This document shows, piece by piece, positions 22,567 to 30,382 of a stretch of DNA of 36,280 bases (positions are counted from its first letter, which is position 1; every line of letters begins with the position of its first letter). A program made the translations under genes and the position numbers. The notes under the pieces were generated by a model. It saw nothing but the letters and a program-made list of their open reading frames with translations. It did not search any database and was not told where the DNA came from. The stretch comes from Acidobacteriaceae bacterium (GTDB lineage Bacteria > Acidobacteriota > Terriglobia > Terriglobales > Acidobacteriaceae): contig PLGG01000062.1 in assembly GCA_003138515.1 (NCBI GenBank), positions 111,791 through 148,070 on the forward strand. Reading direction: 5' to 3'.

Positions 22567-23721
22567 ATGAAGCGCATGAACGACACGATTCTAGTGACCG
22601 GCGGGGCGGGGTTCATCGGCTCGAACTTTGTCTTGGGCTGGATGAAGGCCGCAGCCAGTTCGTCGGCGAGCGCGGCGGTGAATAGCGCCGCGGCCGTCGT
22701 CAATAGCGCCGCGGCCGTCGTCAATCTTGACCTGCTGACCTACGCCGGGAACGCTGGGAACCTGGCGTCGCTCGAGAACGGCGGGGGGGGCGATGAGCGG
22801 TACACCTTTGTGCGCGGCGATATTTGCGATGCGGAACTGGTGGGATCCCTGCTGCGGAAATACGAGCCAAGGGCGATTGTGCACTTTGCTGCAGAGAGCC
22901 ACGTCGACCGGTCGATTGTGTCGCCGGAGGGGTTCGTCCGCACGAATGTGATGGGCACGTTCACGCTGCTGGAGCAGGCGCGGGTGTACTGGAACGGGTT
23001 GGGCGACGAAGACCGCTCGGCGTTCCGGTTTCTGCACGTTTCCACTGACGAAGTATACGGAACGCTGGGGCCGGACGATGCGGCATTCAGCGAGGAGACC
23101 GCATACGCGCCGAACAGTCCGTATGCAGCGTCGAAGGCAGGATCGGACCACCTGGCGCGGGCGTACTTTCACACCTTCAAGCTTCCGGTGCTGACGACGA
23201 ACTGCTCGAATAATTACGGGCCGTTTCAATTTCCGGAAAAATTGATTCCGCTGGTGATCCTGAATGCGCTGGAGGGGAAGCCGCTGCCGGTGTACGGAGA
23301 CGGCAAGAATGTTCGCGACTGGCTGTATGTTGAGGATCACTGCGCGGCGATACGGGCGGTACTCGAAAAAGGGCGGCTGGGAGAGACGTACAACATCGGC
23401 GGGAACAGCGAACGGGCGAACATTGACGTGGTGATGGCGATTTGCGATCTGGTGGATGAGATGCGGCCGGGACCGGGCGCCGCGCCGAGGCGCGGGCTTA
23501 TCACATACGTTCAAGATCGGCCGGGACACGACCGGCGTTACGCGATCGACGCAACAAAAATTGCGCACGAGCTGGGCTGGAGCCCAGCGGAAGCCTTTGA
23601 GACCGGGCTGCGCAAGACGGTGCGCTGGTACCTGGAACACGGTGAGTGGGTGGAGAGCGTGCGGACCGGGGCCTATCGCGATTGGATCGCCAAAAACTAC
23701 GCGGAGCGGGCCCAATTATGA
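22567..23721 (+). CDS. rfbB: dTDP-glucose 4,6-dehydratase
   Basis: NAD-dependent short-chain dehydrogenase/reductase-type enzyme that converts dTDP-glucose to dTDP-4-keto-6-deoxyglucose, an early step of dTDP-rhamnose synthesis. 384 residues from 22567 (an ATG at 22576 is also possible), about 30 more than usual. The cofactor motif GGAGFIG is at 12-18, [10 protein letters not shown] near 53-62, [10 protein letters not shown] near 108-117, the catalytic TDE at 160-162, and Y186/K190 of Yxxx[15 protein letters not shown] and DWLYVEDHC follow. The extra length is mainly an A/S/N/V-rich insertion at about 28-52, including a perfect seven-residue tandem repeat, and a glycine run near 72-75. First of three close genes rfbB-rfbA-rfbC. 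Confidence 0.96.
   Translation: MKRMNDTILVTGGAGFIGSNFVLGWMKAAASSSASAAVNSAAAVVNSAAAVVNLDLLTYAGNAGNLASLENGGGGDERYTFVRGDICDAELVGSLLRKYEPRAIVHFAAESHVDRSIVSPEGFVRTNVMGTFTLLEQARVYWNGLGDEDRSAFRFLHVSTDEVYGTLGPDDAAFSEETAYAPNSPYAASKAGSDHLARAYFHTFKLPVLTTNCSNNYGPFQFPEKLIPLVILNALEGKPLPVYGDGKNVRDWLYVEDHCAAIRAVLEKGRLGETYNIGGNSERANIDVVMAICDLVDEMRPGPGAAPRRGLITYVQDRPGHDRRYAIDATKIAHELGWSPAEAFETGLRKTVRWYLEHGEWVESVRTGAYRDWIAKNYAERAQL
22681..22722 (+). repeat. Perfect 21-bp tandem duplication inside rfbB
   Basis: The 21-bp unit at 22681-22701 is repeated exactly at 22702-22722. It encodes NSAAAVV twice (residues 39-52), just before the NLD strand that contacts the cofactor. Being a multiple of three, it keeps the frame. 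Each unit contains GCCGCGGC, a self-complementary octamer that could promote slippage. Confidence 0.9.
22783..22790 (+). repeat. G8 homopolymer inside rfbB
   Basis: Eight consecutive G at 22783-22790 encode part of a glycine run near residue 73. Loss or gain of one G would shift the frame early in the gene. Confidence 0.9.
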
Positions 23722-23743
23722 GGCCCATGACGAGGATTGCAAG

Positions 23744-24640
23744 ATGAAGGGAATCATTCTGGCCGGCGGCTCGGGGACGCGGCTGTATCCCGTGACCCAT
23801 GTGGTTTCGAAGCAACTGCTGCCTGTGTACAACAAGCCGATGATCTATTACCCGCTGAGCACGCTGATGCTCGCGGGACTGCGCGAGATTCTGATCATCT
23901 CGACGCCGCAGGACATAGGACGGTTCGCGGAGTTGCTGGGGGATGGAAAGCGGTGGGGCCTGGAGATCAGCTATGCCGTGCAGCCGAGTCCCGATGGATT
24001 GGCGCAGGCGTTTCTGATTGGGCGGGATTTTATCGGCGGGCAACCAAGCGCGCTGGTTCTGGGAGACAACATTTTTTTCGGTCAGGGCTTCTCGAAGCAG
24101 TTGCAGTCGGCGGCGCAACTTGAGGATGGGGCGACGATTTTTGCGTACCCGGTGGAGGATCCCGAACGGTATGGCGTGGTGGAGTTCGACAAAGAAGGAC
24201 GAGCGGTGAGCCTGGAGGAGAAGCCGGCAAAGCCGAAGTCGCGCTATGCGGTGACGGGGTTGTACTTTTACGACCGCGACGTAGTGAAGACTGCCGAGAC
24301 GCTGAAGCCATCGGCGCGCGGTGAGCTGGAGATCACGGATCTGAACCGGCGCTACCTGGAGGCAGGGAAGCTGAAGGTGGAGATCATGAGCCGCGGCATG
24401 GCGTGGCTGGACACGGGAACGCACGATTCGCTGCTGGAAGCGGCGACGTTTGTGCACACAATTGAGCGGCGGCAGGGATTGAACATCGCGTGCCCTGAGG
24501 AGATCGCCTACCGGCAGGGATTCATCAACGCCGAGCAATTGGAGAAGCTGGCTGCGCCGATCGCGAAGAGCGGATACGGGCAGTACCTGATGGCGTTGCT
24601 GCGAGAGCCGTACTTTGCGGCCCAGGCCGAATGGCCATGA
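23744..24640 (+). CDS. rfbA: Glucose-1-phosphate thymidylyltransferase
   Basis: Makes dTDP-glucose from glucose 1-phosphate and dTTP, the step before rfbB. 298 residues, the usual size. The N-terminal [18 protein letters not shown] carries the nucleotide-binding signature, and the lysine of [21 protein letters not shown] follows. LGDNIFFG has the metal aspartate, EEKPAKPKS the sugar-phosphate contact, and [14 protein letters not shown] the other family hallmark. The ATG at 23744 is chosen because CGAGGA lies about eight bases upstream and because this N-terminus matches the family; the frame is open much further upstream. It follows rfbB by 22 bases and its stop overlaps the rfbC start. Confidence 0.97.
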   Translation: MKGIILAGGSGTRLYPVTHVVSKQLLPVYNKPMIYYPLSTLMLAGLREILIISTPQDIGRFAELLGDGKRWGLEISYAVQPSPDGLAQAFLIGRDFIGGQPSALVLGDNIFFGQGFSKQLQSAAQLEDGATIFAYPVEDPERYGVVEFDKEGRAVSLEEKPAKPKSRYAVTGLYFYDRDVVKTAETLKPSARGELEITDLNRRYLEAGKLKVEIMSRGMAWLDTGTHDSLLEAATFVHTIERRQGLNIACPEEIAYRQGFINAEQLEKLAAPIAKSGYGQYLMALLREPYFAAQAEWP

Positions 24641-25182
24641 AGATCGAAGAGACATCGTTGCCCGGTTTGCTGGTGCTGACGCCAAAGATCTACCGGGACG
24701 ACCGGGGCGCGTTCTCTGAGACTTTCAGCCTGCGGCGCATGGCGGAGGCGGGGCTGCCAACGAACTGGGTTCAGGACAATTTCTCGGTCTCGCAGAAGAA
24801 TGTGCTGCGAGGCATTCATTACCAGATTGCGCAGCCGCAGGGAAAGCTGGTGCGGGTGACGCACGGAGCGGTGCTGGACGTGGCAGTGGATCTGCGGCGC
24901 AGCTCGAATTCGTTTGGCAAGCATGTGGCCGTGGAGTTAAGCGGGGAAAACGGCAGGGTGCTGTGGATTCCCCAGGGGTTCGGACATGCGTTTCTGGTTC
25001 TGAGCGAGTTGGCCGGGTTTGCGTACAAAGTGACGGATTATTATTCCCCTGAGGGCGAGCGGACGATTGCGTGGAACGATCCAGAGTTGGCGATCAAGTG
25101 GCCAATTGCAGAGGGCGATGCGATTGTGTCGCAGAAGGACGCGAAGGGTAAGCTGCTGCGCGACGCGGAAGTGTTTGCGTAG
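24637..25182 (+). CDS. rfbC: dTDP-4-dehydrorhamnose 3,5-epimerase
   Basis: Cupin-fold enzyme that epimerises C3 and C5 of dTDP-4-keto-6-deoxyglucose on the way to dTDP-rhamnose. 181 residues from the ATG at 24637, which overlaps the rfbA stop as ATGA; an ATG two codons earlier at 24631 is equally open. Motifs: [33 protein letters not shown] with the catalytic histidine, [34 protein letters not shown] and [20 protein letters not shown] with the active-site tyrosine. The fourth gene of the usual set, rfbD (reductase), does not follow. I see no terminator in the 274 bases after it, which hold no convincing gene. Confidence 0.97.
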   Translation: MKIEETSLPGLLVLTPKIYRDDRGAFSETFSLRRMAEAGLPTNWVQDNFSVSQKNVLRGIHYQIAQPQGKLVRVTHGAVLDVAVDLRRSSNSFGKHVAVELSGENGRVLWIPQGFGHAFLVLSELAGFAYKVTDYYSPEGERTIAWNDPELAIKWPIAEGDAIVSQKDAKGKLLRDAEVFA

Positions 25183-25456
25183 ACGGCGCAGGGATGGAAG
25201 CCTGGATCAAAATCTAGAAATCGGGAGAGACTGCGTGAGTGAGAATCTGCGTGCTGGCGAAGCGCAGATGATCCGGCTCTGCCGATCGATGGATTCAACA
25301 CGACAAGTACGGGAGATTCAACGGCAGGGAATTCGACCGCAGGTGCGAGACGTTTTTGTTTTTCCGACTTGGCGGAATGGCTTTACTTGGCGAATCTGAA
25401 AATGTTACCTTGCAAAGACTTGATACAGATCCCCTAATTAAAACTGGAGAATTGCC

Positions 25457-26083
25457 ATGTTTTGTCCTCGTTGCGGGGCCGGGCACCCGCCGAATCAAGG
25501 ATTTTGCGCGAGTTGCGGAGCTGCCTTAGGAACCGCGGAAAACCCCGAGAGTGTTGCGGCCGCCGCTTCCGGGTCTGACGCGGCTCCAGGGTCGAGCGCG
25601 CAAGCCCCGCCGCAGCCGCTGGCAGCACCACAACCGCCGTCACCAACCCTGCCACAGGCTTCCCCAACATTGATGCACGCTATTCCTGATGGCGGATTCA
25701 CGATTGAGGATCTAGTTGCATGGCTGCAGAGCGAAGGCTACTCCGCGAAAGTGGTCACCGGCAACGACGGCGAGCGGCACATCGTGAGCAATACACAGGG
25801 CAGCCCGTGCAATATCTTTCTACACGACTGCAAGGGCGAGCGCGCCGCCTCCCTTGGACTCGCCACCGGCTATGCTACCAACGGCAAATTCGATATTTCG
25901 CAAATGAACGAGTGGAACAGCAACAACCGCTGGTGCCGGGCTTACTACGACAGCGTCAACGATCCGTGGCTTGTGATGGATATCGATTTGTGGCCGGGCG
26001 GCACATACGAGTCGCTGCGCGATCAGTTCGGGGCCTGGAACAACACGCTCGCCAGATTCATCAACAAATACAGTTTGAGATAG
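25457..26083 (+). CDS. Zinc-ribbon protein with a YbjN-like C-terminal domain
   Basis: Predicted 208-residue protein with three parts. Residues 1-24 form a zinc ribbon of the zinc_ribbon_2 type (CPRCGAGHPPNQGFCASCG). About 28-75 is an A/P/S-rich, probably disordered linker. Residues about 80-208 resemble the YbjN family (FTIEDLVAWLQSEGYSAKV; a middle strand set; WCRAYYDSVNDPWLVMDIDLW; then SLRDQFGAWNNTLARFI). YbjN is described as a putative sensory or chaperone-like regulator; its role here is unknown. The start is supported by CTGGAGAA about seven bases upstream. It is monocistronic as far as can be seen, between rfbC and yebC. Confidence 0.8.
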   Translation: MFCPRCGAGHPPNQGFCASCGAALGTAENPESVAAAASGSDAAPGSSAQAPPQPLAAPQPPSPTLPQASPTLMHAIPDGGFTIEDLVAWLQSEGYSAKVVTGNDGERHIVSNTQGSPCNIFLHDCKGERAASLGLATGYATNGKFDISQMNEWNSNNRWCRAYYDSVNDPWLVMDIDLWPGGTYESLRDQFGAWNNTLARFINKYSLR

Positions 26084-26253
26084 AGGTCGCGCCGCCGGAC
26101 TGCTCTCCGTCGCCGGTCTGGTCACCGCTGATTCGTCGACGCCGATTCGGGCACGCCCCTTCGGATTGCGGCCGCATCAATTCAGGTTTTCCCCCTTTGA
26201 AGCCGGCTGGGGTTCAACCATCCTGCAGGCCATCAGGCCTTGTCCGGCTGGGT

Positions 26254-26259
26254 TATACT
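26254..26259 (+). promoter_or_regulatory. Probable -10 element of yebC (TATACT)
   Basis: TATACT at 26254-26259, preceded by GGGT, would start a leader of about 45 nt ahead of yebC. No clear -35 is seen at the expected distance. Confidence 0.4.
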
Positions 26260-26311
26260 TGCTTGGTCACGGTGCGGGAACCCCGCCATCTTTAAGCCGT
26301 CTGAGGTAGTT

Positions 26312-27058
26312 ATGTCCGGCCATTCGAAGTGGGCCACAATTAAGCACAAGAAGGGCGCGCTGGACGCCAAGCGCGGCAAGATTTTCACGCGGCTACTGAA
26401 GGAGATTGCCGTCGCGGCCAAGGGCGGCGGCAACCCTGACACCAATGCACGGCTGCGAACGGCGGTTCTGGCGGCCAAATCGGAAAACATGCCTCAGGAC
26501 AACATCAAGCGGGCCATCCAGCGCGGCACGGGAGAGCTCGAGGGCCTGACCTACGAAGAGGTCACCTTTGAGGGATACGGACCGGGCGGTGTCGCGATCA
26601 TTGTCGAAGTGATGACCGATAACCGCAACCGCGCGGTGAGCGAGATCCGTCATGCTTTCTCAAAGAATGGCGGGAACCTGGGCGAAACCGGGTCGGTGAA
26701 GTTCATGTTTGCCAAGAAGGGCCTGATTGCGGTGGAGAAGTCGGCAGCCAGCGAAGAGAAACTGATGGACATCGTGCTGGAGCATGGCGGCGAGGACCTG
26801 AAAGACGAAGGCGATACGTGGGAGATTCTGACCGAGCCGGCTTCGTACGAGGCTGTGGCGACTGCGGTCAAGGCTGCGGGGATCAAGACGGTGATGAGCG
26901 AAGTGAGCATGGTTGCATCGACCTACAGCAAGCTGGAAGGCACCGCGGCCAACCAGATGGTGCGCCTGCTTGAGACGCTCGAGGATCTGGACGACGTGCA
27001 GAATGTCCACTCGAACTTCGACATGGACGCCGAGCAGATGGAGCACGCAGCCAGGTAA
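26312..27058 (+). CDS. yebC: YebC/PmpR/TACO1 family protein
   Basis: 248-residue cytosolic protein of a universal bacterial and mitochondrial family, reported both as a transcriptional regulator and as a factor that helps ribosomes through difficult, proline-rich sequences. The N-terminus MSGHSKWATIKHKKGALDAKRGKIF is the family signature, followed by NMPQDNIKRAIQRGTGE, YEEVTFEGYGPGGVAIIVE, TDNRNRAVSEIRHAFSKNGGNLGETGSV and the acidic C-terminal LEDLDDVQNVHSNFDM. The ATG at 26312 has TGAGGT close upstream; 24 further codons are open but foreign to the family. In many bacteria ruvC follows, but here a strong terminator closes the gene. Confidence 0.98.
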   Translation: MSGHSKWATIKHKKGALDAKRGKIFTRLLKEIAVAAKGGGNPDTNARLRTAVLAAKSENMPQDNIKRAIQRGTGELEGLTYEEVTFEGYGPGGVAIIVEVMTDNRNRAVSEIRHAFSKNGGNLGETGSVKFMFAKKGLIAVEKSAASEEKLMDIVLEHGGEDLKDEGDTWEILTEPASYEAVATAVKAAGIKTVMSEVSMVASTYSKLEGTAANQMVRLLETLEDLDDVQNVHSNFDMDAEQMEHAAR

Positions 27059-27083
27059 GGGAATTCGTGGCAGGCAACGCAAA

Positions 27084-27112
27084 AGGCCGCCCGATCGTGG
27101 CGGTCTTTTTTT
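27084..27112 (+). terminator. Rho-independent terminator of yebC
   Basis: AGGCCGCC at 27084-27091 pairs with GGCGGTCT at 27099-27106 (one G-U pair) around a seven-base loop, and runs directly into seven T at 27106-27112. It begins 25 bases after the yebC stop. Confidence 0.9.
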
Positions 27113-27120
27113 GGGAAATA

Positions 27121-27160
27121 CAGGGAACAAGGGAACGAGGGACCAAGGGAACAAGGACCG
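27121..27160 (+). repeat. Tandem 8-bp G-rich repeat (AGGGAAC/AGGGACC type)
   Basis: Four to five imperfect units of about 8 bp (AGGGAACA, AGGGAACG, AGGGACCA, AGGGAACA, then AGGACC) lie between the yebC terminator and the next gene. Same repeat family as at 1-44, 28016-28044 and 30229-30260. Confidence 0.8.
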
Positions 27161-27199
27161 ACGCGGGCTGAGGAAATTGGAGCTAGGTGGGGGAAGAAT

Positions 27200-28009
27200 T
27201 TGAGGCGAGCAGAAGGATTTGTTTTGCTTTTGTTGCTGGCGGGGACGGCGATGGTTGCCGCGCAAGCGCCGCAAGGTGGCGTCGTTTTGCGAGGGCCGTA
27301 CCAGCAGACTATGGCGCCGGTTGGCACAGGCGAGCGCACGGACACTTTAGAGGGTGTCCGGCCGAGTATTGCTGACCCGGTCGCAGAGGTTCGCACGAAT
27401 CGCAGTTGGGAATACGGCCCGTTTTTGAATTGGGGCACGGGAGTGGGCGACCGGTCGAATTACAAGTTTTTCTGGGGCGGATTCGAGTTGGGCAAGGTTT
27501 TGACGCCGGTGTTGCACGCAGGAATTCTCAGCGGCCAATTTGAGTTTGCGGGCAACATCATGCCGCTGTGGCAGGCGTACACGCCGGCGCCGCACGAGCA
27601 GGCATACACCTGCGAATCGACGACCGGGCAGTTTTACACATGTGATTTGCCGTTTGGCGGCGGGACGTTTCGCGGGGTGAGCCTGACGCCGGTGATCTTT
27701 CGCTGGAATTTTCTGACCAAGTCGCGGCGGATCCAGCCATGGTTTCAGGGCGCGGGCGCGCTGATTTATACGACGCACGAGTTCCCACCGAACGTAATGA
27801 GCAACAAGTCGCTGGGCATCGATGGCTCGACGAGCGTGTGGAACTTTGCTCCGCAGGGCGGAATCGGAGTGCACTGGTTTCTGCGGCCGAAGCGGTCGAT
27901 CGATATCGGCGTGAACGGGGTTCACATCTCTTCCGCGTCGCTGGGCGACCGCAACCCAGGAGTGAATGCGAGTATTCAGATCCAGGCGGGGTATACGTTC
28001 TGGAAATGA
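27200..28009 (+). CDS. PagL-like lipid A 3-O-deacylase / acyloxyacyl hydrolase family protein
   Basis: Predicted outer-membrane beta-barrel of 269 residues from a TTG start at 27200 with GGGGAAG a few bases upstream. A signal peptide covers about residues 1-21 (FVLLLLLAGTAMVAAQA). The rest alternates polar and hydrophobic residues in strands, with the last strand ending in an aromatic (AGYTFWK), as outer-membrane barrels do. Near the C-terminus H242 and S244 (VHISSASLGDRNPGVN) match the HxS catalytic pair of PagL, which removes the 3-O acyl chain of lipid A. The third catalytic residue of the Pseudomonas enzyme, a glutamate 14 positions after the histidine, is an asparagine here. Family assignment is good; activity is not certain. 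Confidence 0.75.
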   Translation: MRRAEGFVLLLLLAGTAMVAAQAPQGGVVLRGPYQQTMAPVGTGERTDTLEGVRPSIADPVAEVRTNRSWEYGPFLNWGTGVGDRSNYKFFWGGFELGKVLTPVLHAGILSGQFEFAGNIMPLWQAYTPAPHEQAYTCESTTGQFYTCDLPFGGGTFRGVSLTPVIFRWNFLTKSRRIQPWFQGAGALIYTTHEFPPNVMSNKSLGIDGSTSVWNFAPQGGIGVHWFLRPKRSIDIGVNGVHISSASLGDRNPGVNASIQIQAGYTFWK

Positions 28010-28015
28010 TAAAAG

Positions 28016-28044
28016 CAGGGACCAAGGGACCGAGAGAACAGGGG
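28016..28044 (+). repeat. G-rich 8-bp repeat after the PagL-like gene
   Basis: CAGGGACCAAGGGACCGAG followed by AGAACAGGGG, starting seven bases after the stop codon. Same orientation and type as the other AGGGAMC repeats. Confidence 0.6.
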
Positions 28045-28066
28045 CATGGATCAGCGATTCGGATAC

Positions 28067-28115
28067 TGCGAACCGGGAACGGCGAACTACGAACTGTGAA
28101 CTATGAACTGCGAAC
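28067..28115 (+). repeat. Seven tandem heptamers NNNGAAC upstream of ftcD
   Basis: Seven units of exactly 7 bp, each ending in GAAC: TGCGAAC, CGGGAAC, GGCGAAC, TACGAAC, TGTGAAC, TATGAAC and TGCGAAC at 28067-28115. They end 21 bases before the GTG start of ftcD. The array is not coding and could affect leader structure or bind a factor. Confidence 0.85.
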
Positions 28116-28136
28116 GGGAGTAAGGGGCAAGCCACA

Positions 28137-29054
28137 GTGAGCGGAGCAATCGTCGAGTGCGTCCCGAACTTTTCAGAGGGCACGGATGCCGGCCGCGTGG
28201 AAGCGATCGTGGCCGCCATGCGCGTAGACGGGGTGCACCTGCTGGATTGGTCAATGGACGCGGACCACAACCGCTCGGTGGTGACGATTGCCGGAGAACC
28301 GACGGCGGTGGTTGAGGCGGCGGTGCGGGGCGCGGGCAAGGCGGTTGAGCTGATCGACCTGACCAGGCAGCAGGGAGTGCATCCGCGCATCGGAGCGGCG
28401 GATGTGATTCCGTTTGTGCCGGTAAGAGGGGTCAAGCTGGAGCAGTGCGTGATGCTGGCACGGCAGGCCGGCCTCGAAATCTGGCGGCGGTTTGGAGTGC
28501 CGGTTTATTTCTATGAGGCGGCGGCGGCGCGGCCGGACCGGGTGAACCTGGAGGACGTGCGCAGGGGCCAGTTCGAGGAGCTGAGAGACGCGGCGCAGAA
28601 AGACCCGACGCGGCGGCCGGACCTGGGCGGGCCAGTGCTCCATCCCACGGGCGGCGCCTGTGCCGTGGGTGCGCGCAAGTTCCTTGTTGCGTACAACATC
28701 TACTTTGATTCGTCGGACGTGGCCACGGCCCGGGCGATTGCGCGCGAGATTCGCGCCGCGTCAGGCGGATTGAAAGGCGTGAAGGCGATGGGCGTGCTGG
28801 CGCATGGGCGGGCGCAGTTGTCCATGAACATCACGGACTTTGAGGCTACCCCGCTGTCGGTTGTGTACCGCAAGGTGGTGAGCCTGGCAGCACGGCATAA
28901 GACCGGGATCGGCGCGGGCGAGGTGATTGGGCTGATTCCCGAGGCGGCTTGTGAGCGGGAAAGCGATTGGATGCGTCAATTAGATGAGTTCGACGAGCAG
29001 ACCAAGATCCTGGAGCGGCGACTTGAGCATCCGCTGGCGTGGCCGCAAGGGTAA
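28137..29054 (+). CDS. ftcD: Glutamate formimidoyltransferase
   Basis: Transfers the formimino group from formiminoglutamate, the histidine breakdown product, to tetrahydrofolate, giving glutamate. 305 residues: only the transferase part, without the cyclodeaminase domain of the bifunctional form. MSGAIVECVPNFSEG opens the protein. DWSMDADHNRSVVTIAG and QGVHPRIGAADVIPFVP follow; H82 in the latter corresponds to the known catalytic histidine. GARKFLVAYNIYF and QLSMNITDFEATPL mark the second half. The GTG start at 28137 has AAGGGG about ten bases upstream. No other histidine-use genes are next to it. A heptamer repeat array lies in its leader. Confidence 0.96.
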   Translation: MSGAIVECVPNFSEGTDAGRVEAIVAAMRVDGVHLLDWSMDADHNRSVVTIAGEPTAVVEAAVRGAGKAVELIDLTRQQGVHPRIGAADVIPFVPVRGVKLEQCVMLARQAGLEIWRRFGVPVYFYEAAAARPDRVNLEDVRRGQFEELRDAAQKDPTRRPDLGGPVLHPTGGACAVGARKFLVAYNIYFDSSDVATARAIAREIRAASGGLKGVKAMGVLAHGRAQLSMNITDFEATPLSVVYRKVVSLAARHKTGIGAGEVIGLIPEAACERESDWMRQLDEFDEQTKILERRLEHPLAWPQG

Positions 29055-29097
29055 CGTCCCGCGAACTTAAGCGCGGTCCAGGAAAGCAACAAATCGG

Positions 29098-29103
29098 TAC
29101 AAT
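29098..29103 (+). promoter_or_regulatory. Possible -10 element (TACAAT) upstream of the exported hypothetical
   Basis: TACAAT at 29098-29103 lies in the 174-bp gap after ftcD and would give a leader of about 120 nt. No good -35 is seen, so this is tentative. Confidence 0.3.
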
Positions 29104-29228
29104 GGGATCAGGCGCCAGGACACGAATGAAATGGGCAACAAATGGCGCAAAGCAATGCGAATTTTCGCCCGACGCAGACGGGTTAGACGGTAAGGAGCCT
29201 GCGCGGGATCGAAATTTGGAGGGTTAAG

Positions 29229-30224
29229 TTGAAAAGGCTGGCGAAGTTTTCGATTGCAGCGATGATGCTGGCGGCGGTTGTGCCGGCCCCTGCAGCGCAG
29301 TTATCAACGGATGCGCGTGGAGCCATTCCGCACGATGTGCAGCAACTGGTGGTGATCGACTACAAGGCGATGCAGAATTCGACGGCAGCGGTGAACCTGC
29401 GCAATCGCGTGGAACCGCCGGAGCTGAAGCAGTTCGACGAGGCTTTGAGCAAGTTCACGCTGAAGCCGGTTCCGGCTTCAGCAAAGCAGAGTGCGAGCCC
29501 GGGCGAGCCGATCGATCAATATGTGGACGAGCTGGCGTTTGCGCTGTTCCGGCCAACGCCGTCCAGCGATGCGCTACAGTCGGTGGGAATCGCGCAGGGC
29601 CAGTTTCCGACCGAGGACATTCTGGCGAGCTTTAAAGCGCAGAAGATCAAGCCTACGATGGTGCGGACCAACAGCCTGTACCCGATGAGTAAGACGGGGA
29701 TGGTGCTCTGCTTTGTGGATCCGTCGACGATGGTTTTCGGCAGCAAGGAATCGGTAACCAAAGCGCTGGATGCGCGCGACGGAATGACCCAGAGCATGCT
29801 GACGAATGGGTCGATGATGGAAGCGATGCAGAGCGTGGACTCGAGTTCGCTGTGGAGCATTCTGGACAACAAGGGCACGCAGACGATGATGAAGCAACTG
29901 CTGGGCGAGGCGGGGTCGGTGACTGACTTCGACAGCGTGAAGCAGCGGCTGGAGGCGTCGTGGTATTCGATGGACTTTACGCACGGCGTGAGGTTCCAAT
30001 TGACGATTGCGACAGGCGATTCGTTTGCGGCGGCCACGATTTCGTCGCTGATGTCGGCGGCGGTGATGCTGCGGAAGATGACGGGATCGGACACGGAGAA
30101 GCAGGCGCTGAGCGAGACCTCGATTGACTCGAATTCAGGAAAGTTGGAGGTTCATTTTGCGGCCTCGGATACGGAGTTCAGCGCGCTGCTGCAGTCGCCG
30201 CTGTTCCAGACGATGGTGCATTGA
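29229..30224 (+). CDS. Exported hypothetical protein
   Basis: Unrecognised 331-residue protein. A signal peptide spans about residues 1-23 (FSIAAMMLAAVVPAPAA), so it is periplasmic or outer-membrane associated. No transmembrane segment, cysteine pair or catalytic motif stands out in the mature part. It begins DARGAIPHDVQQLVVIDYKAMQNS, has the stretches VDELAFALFRP, MVLCFVDPSTMVFGSKESVTKALD and SLWSILDN, and a C-terminal strand-rich region. The style resembles conserved exported proteins of acidobacteria, but I cannot name a family. The TTG start at 29229 is chosen because GGAGGG lies five bases upstream. It forms its own unit and ends at a strong terminator. Confidence 0.8.
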   Translation: MKRLAKFSIAAMMLAAVVPAPAAQLSTDARGAIPHDVQQLVVIDYKAMQNSTAAVNLRNRVEPPELKQFDEALSKFTLKPVPASAKQSASPGEPIDQYVDELAFALFRPTPSSDALQSVGIAQGQFPTEDILASFKAQKIKPTMVRTNSLYPMSKTGMVLCFVDPSTMVFGSKESVTKALDARDGMTQSMLTNGSMMEAMQSVDSSSLWSILDNKGTQTMMKQLLGEAGSVTDFDSVKQRLEASWYSMDFTHGVRFQLTIATGDSFAAATISSLMSAAVMLRKMTGSDTEKQALSETSIDSNSGKLEVHFAASDTEFSALLQSPLFQTMVH

Positions 30225-30228
30225 GGGC

Positions 30229-30260
30229 AGGGAACAAGGGACCAAGGGACCAAGGGACCG
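30229..30260 (+). repeat. Three perfect tandem AAGGGACC units
   Basis: AAGGGACC is repeated exactly at 30236-30243, 30244-30251 and 30252-30259, preceded by a CAGGGAAC unit. The array lies between the stop codon at 30224 and the terminator. Confidence 0.85.
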
Positions 30261-30282
30261 AAAGAACATTCAGGGTTTGAAC

Positions 30283-30316
30283 AGGCGGAGCTTCCGGAAA
30301 CGGGCTCCGCCTTTTT
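30283..30316 (+). terminator. Rho-independent terminator of the exported hypothetical
   Basis: AGGCGGAGC at 30283-30291 pairs perfectly with GCTCCGCCT at 30304-30312, with an inner CCG-GAAA-CGG that can form a GNRA-type loop, followed by five T at 30312-30316. Confidence 0.92.
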
Positions 30317-30382
30317 GCATTGGTGCGAAGACCAGGCTGCTGCCCGCTGCGCGCAGGAGCGTCCAGATCAAAAAGGCTTATA

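Noticed and set aside
22245..22724. Upstream extension of gltB by 160 codons
   Set aside because: It runs through the divergent promoter region and into rfbB, while the ATG at 22244 places the nucleophile cysteine at a normal position.
23456..23743. Upstream extension of rfbA
   Set aside because: It overlaps the end of rfbB; the family N-terminus and ribosome site are at 23744.
25183..25456. Possible small gene between rfbC and the zinc-ribbon gene
   Set aside because: Open frames here are short, without a ribosome site, and partly run inside rfbC. I see only non-coding sequence.
28644..28669. CCCACGG/CCGTGGG inverted repeat inside ftcD
   Set aside because: It falls in the conserved HPTGGACAVGARKF region where the protein sequence explains the bases; the stem is short and the loop long.
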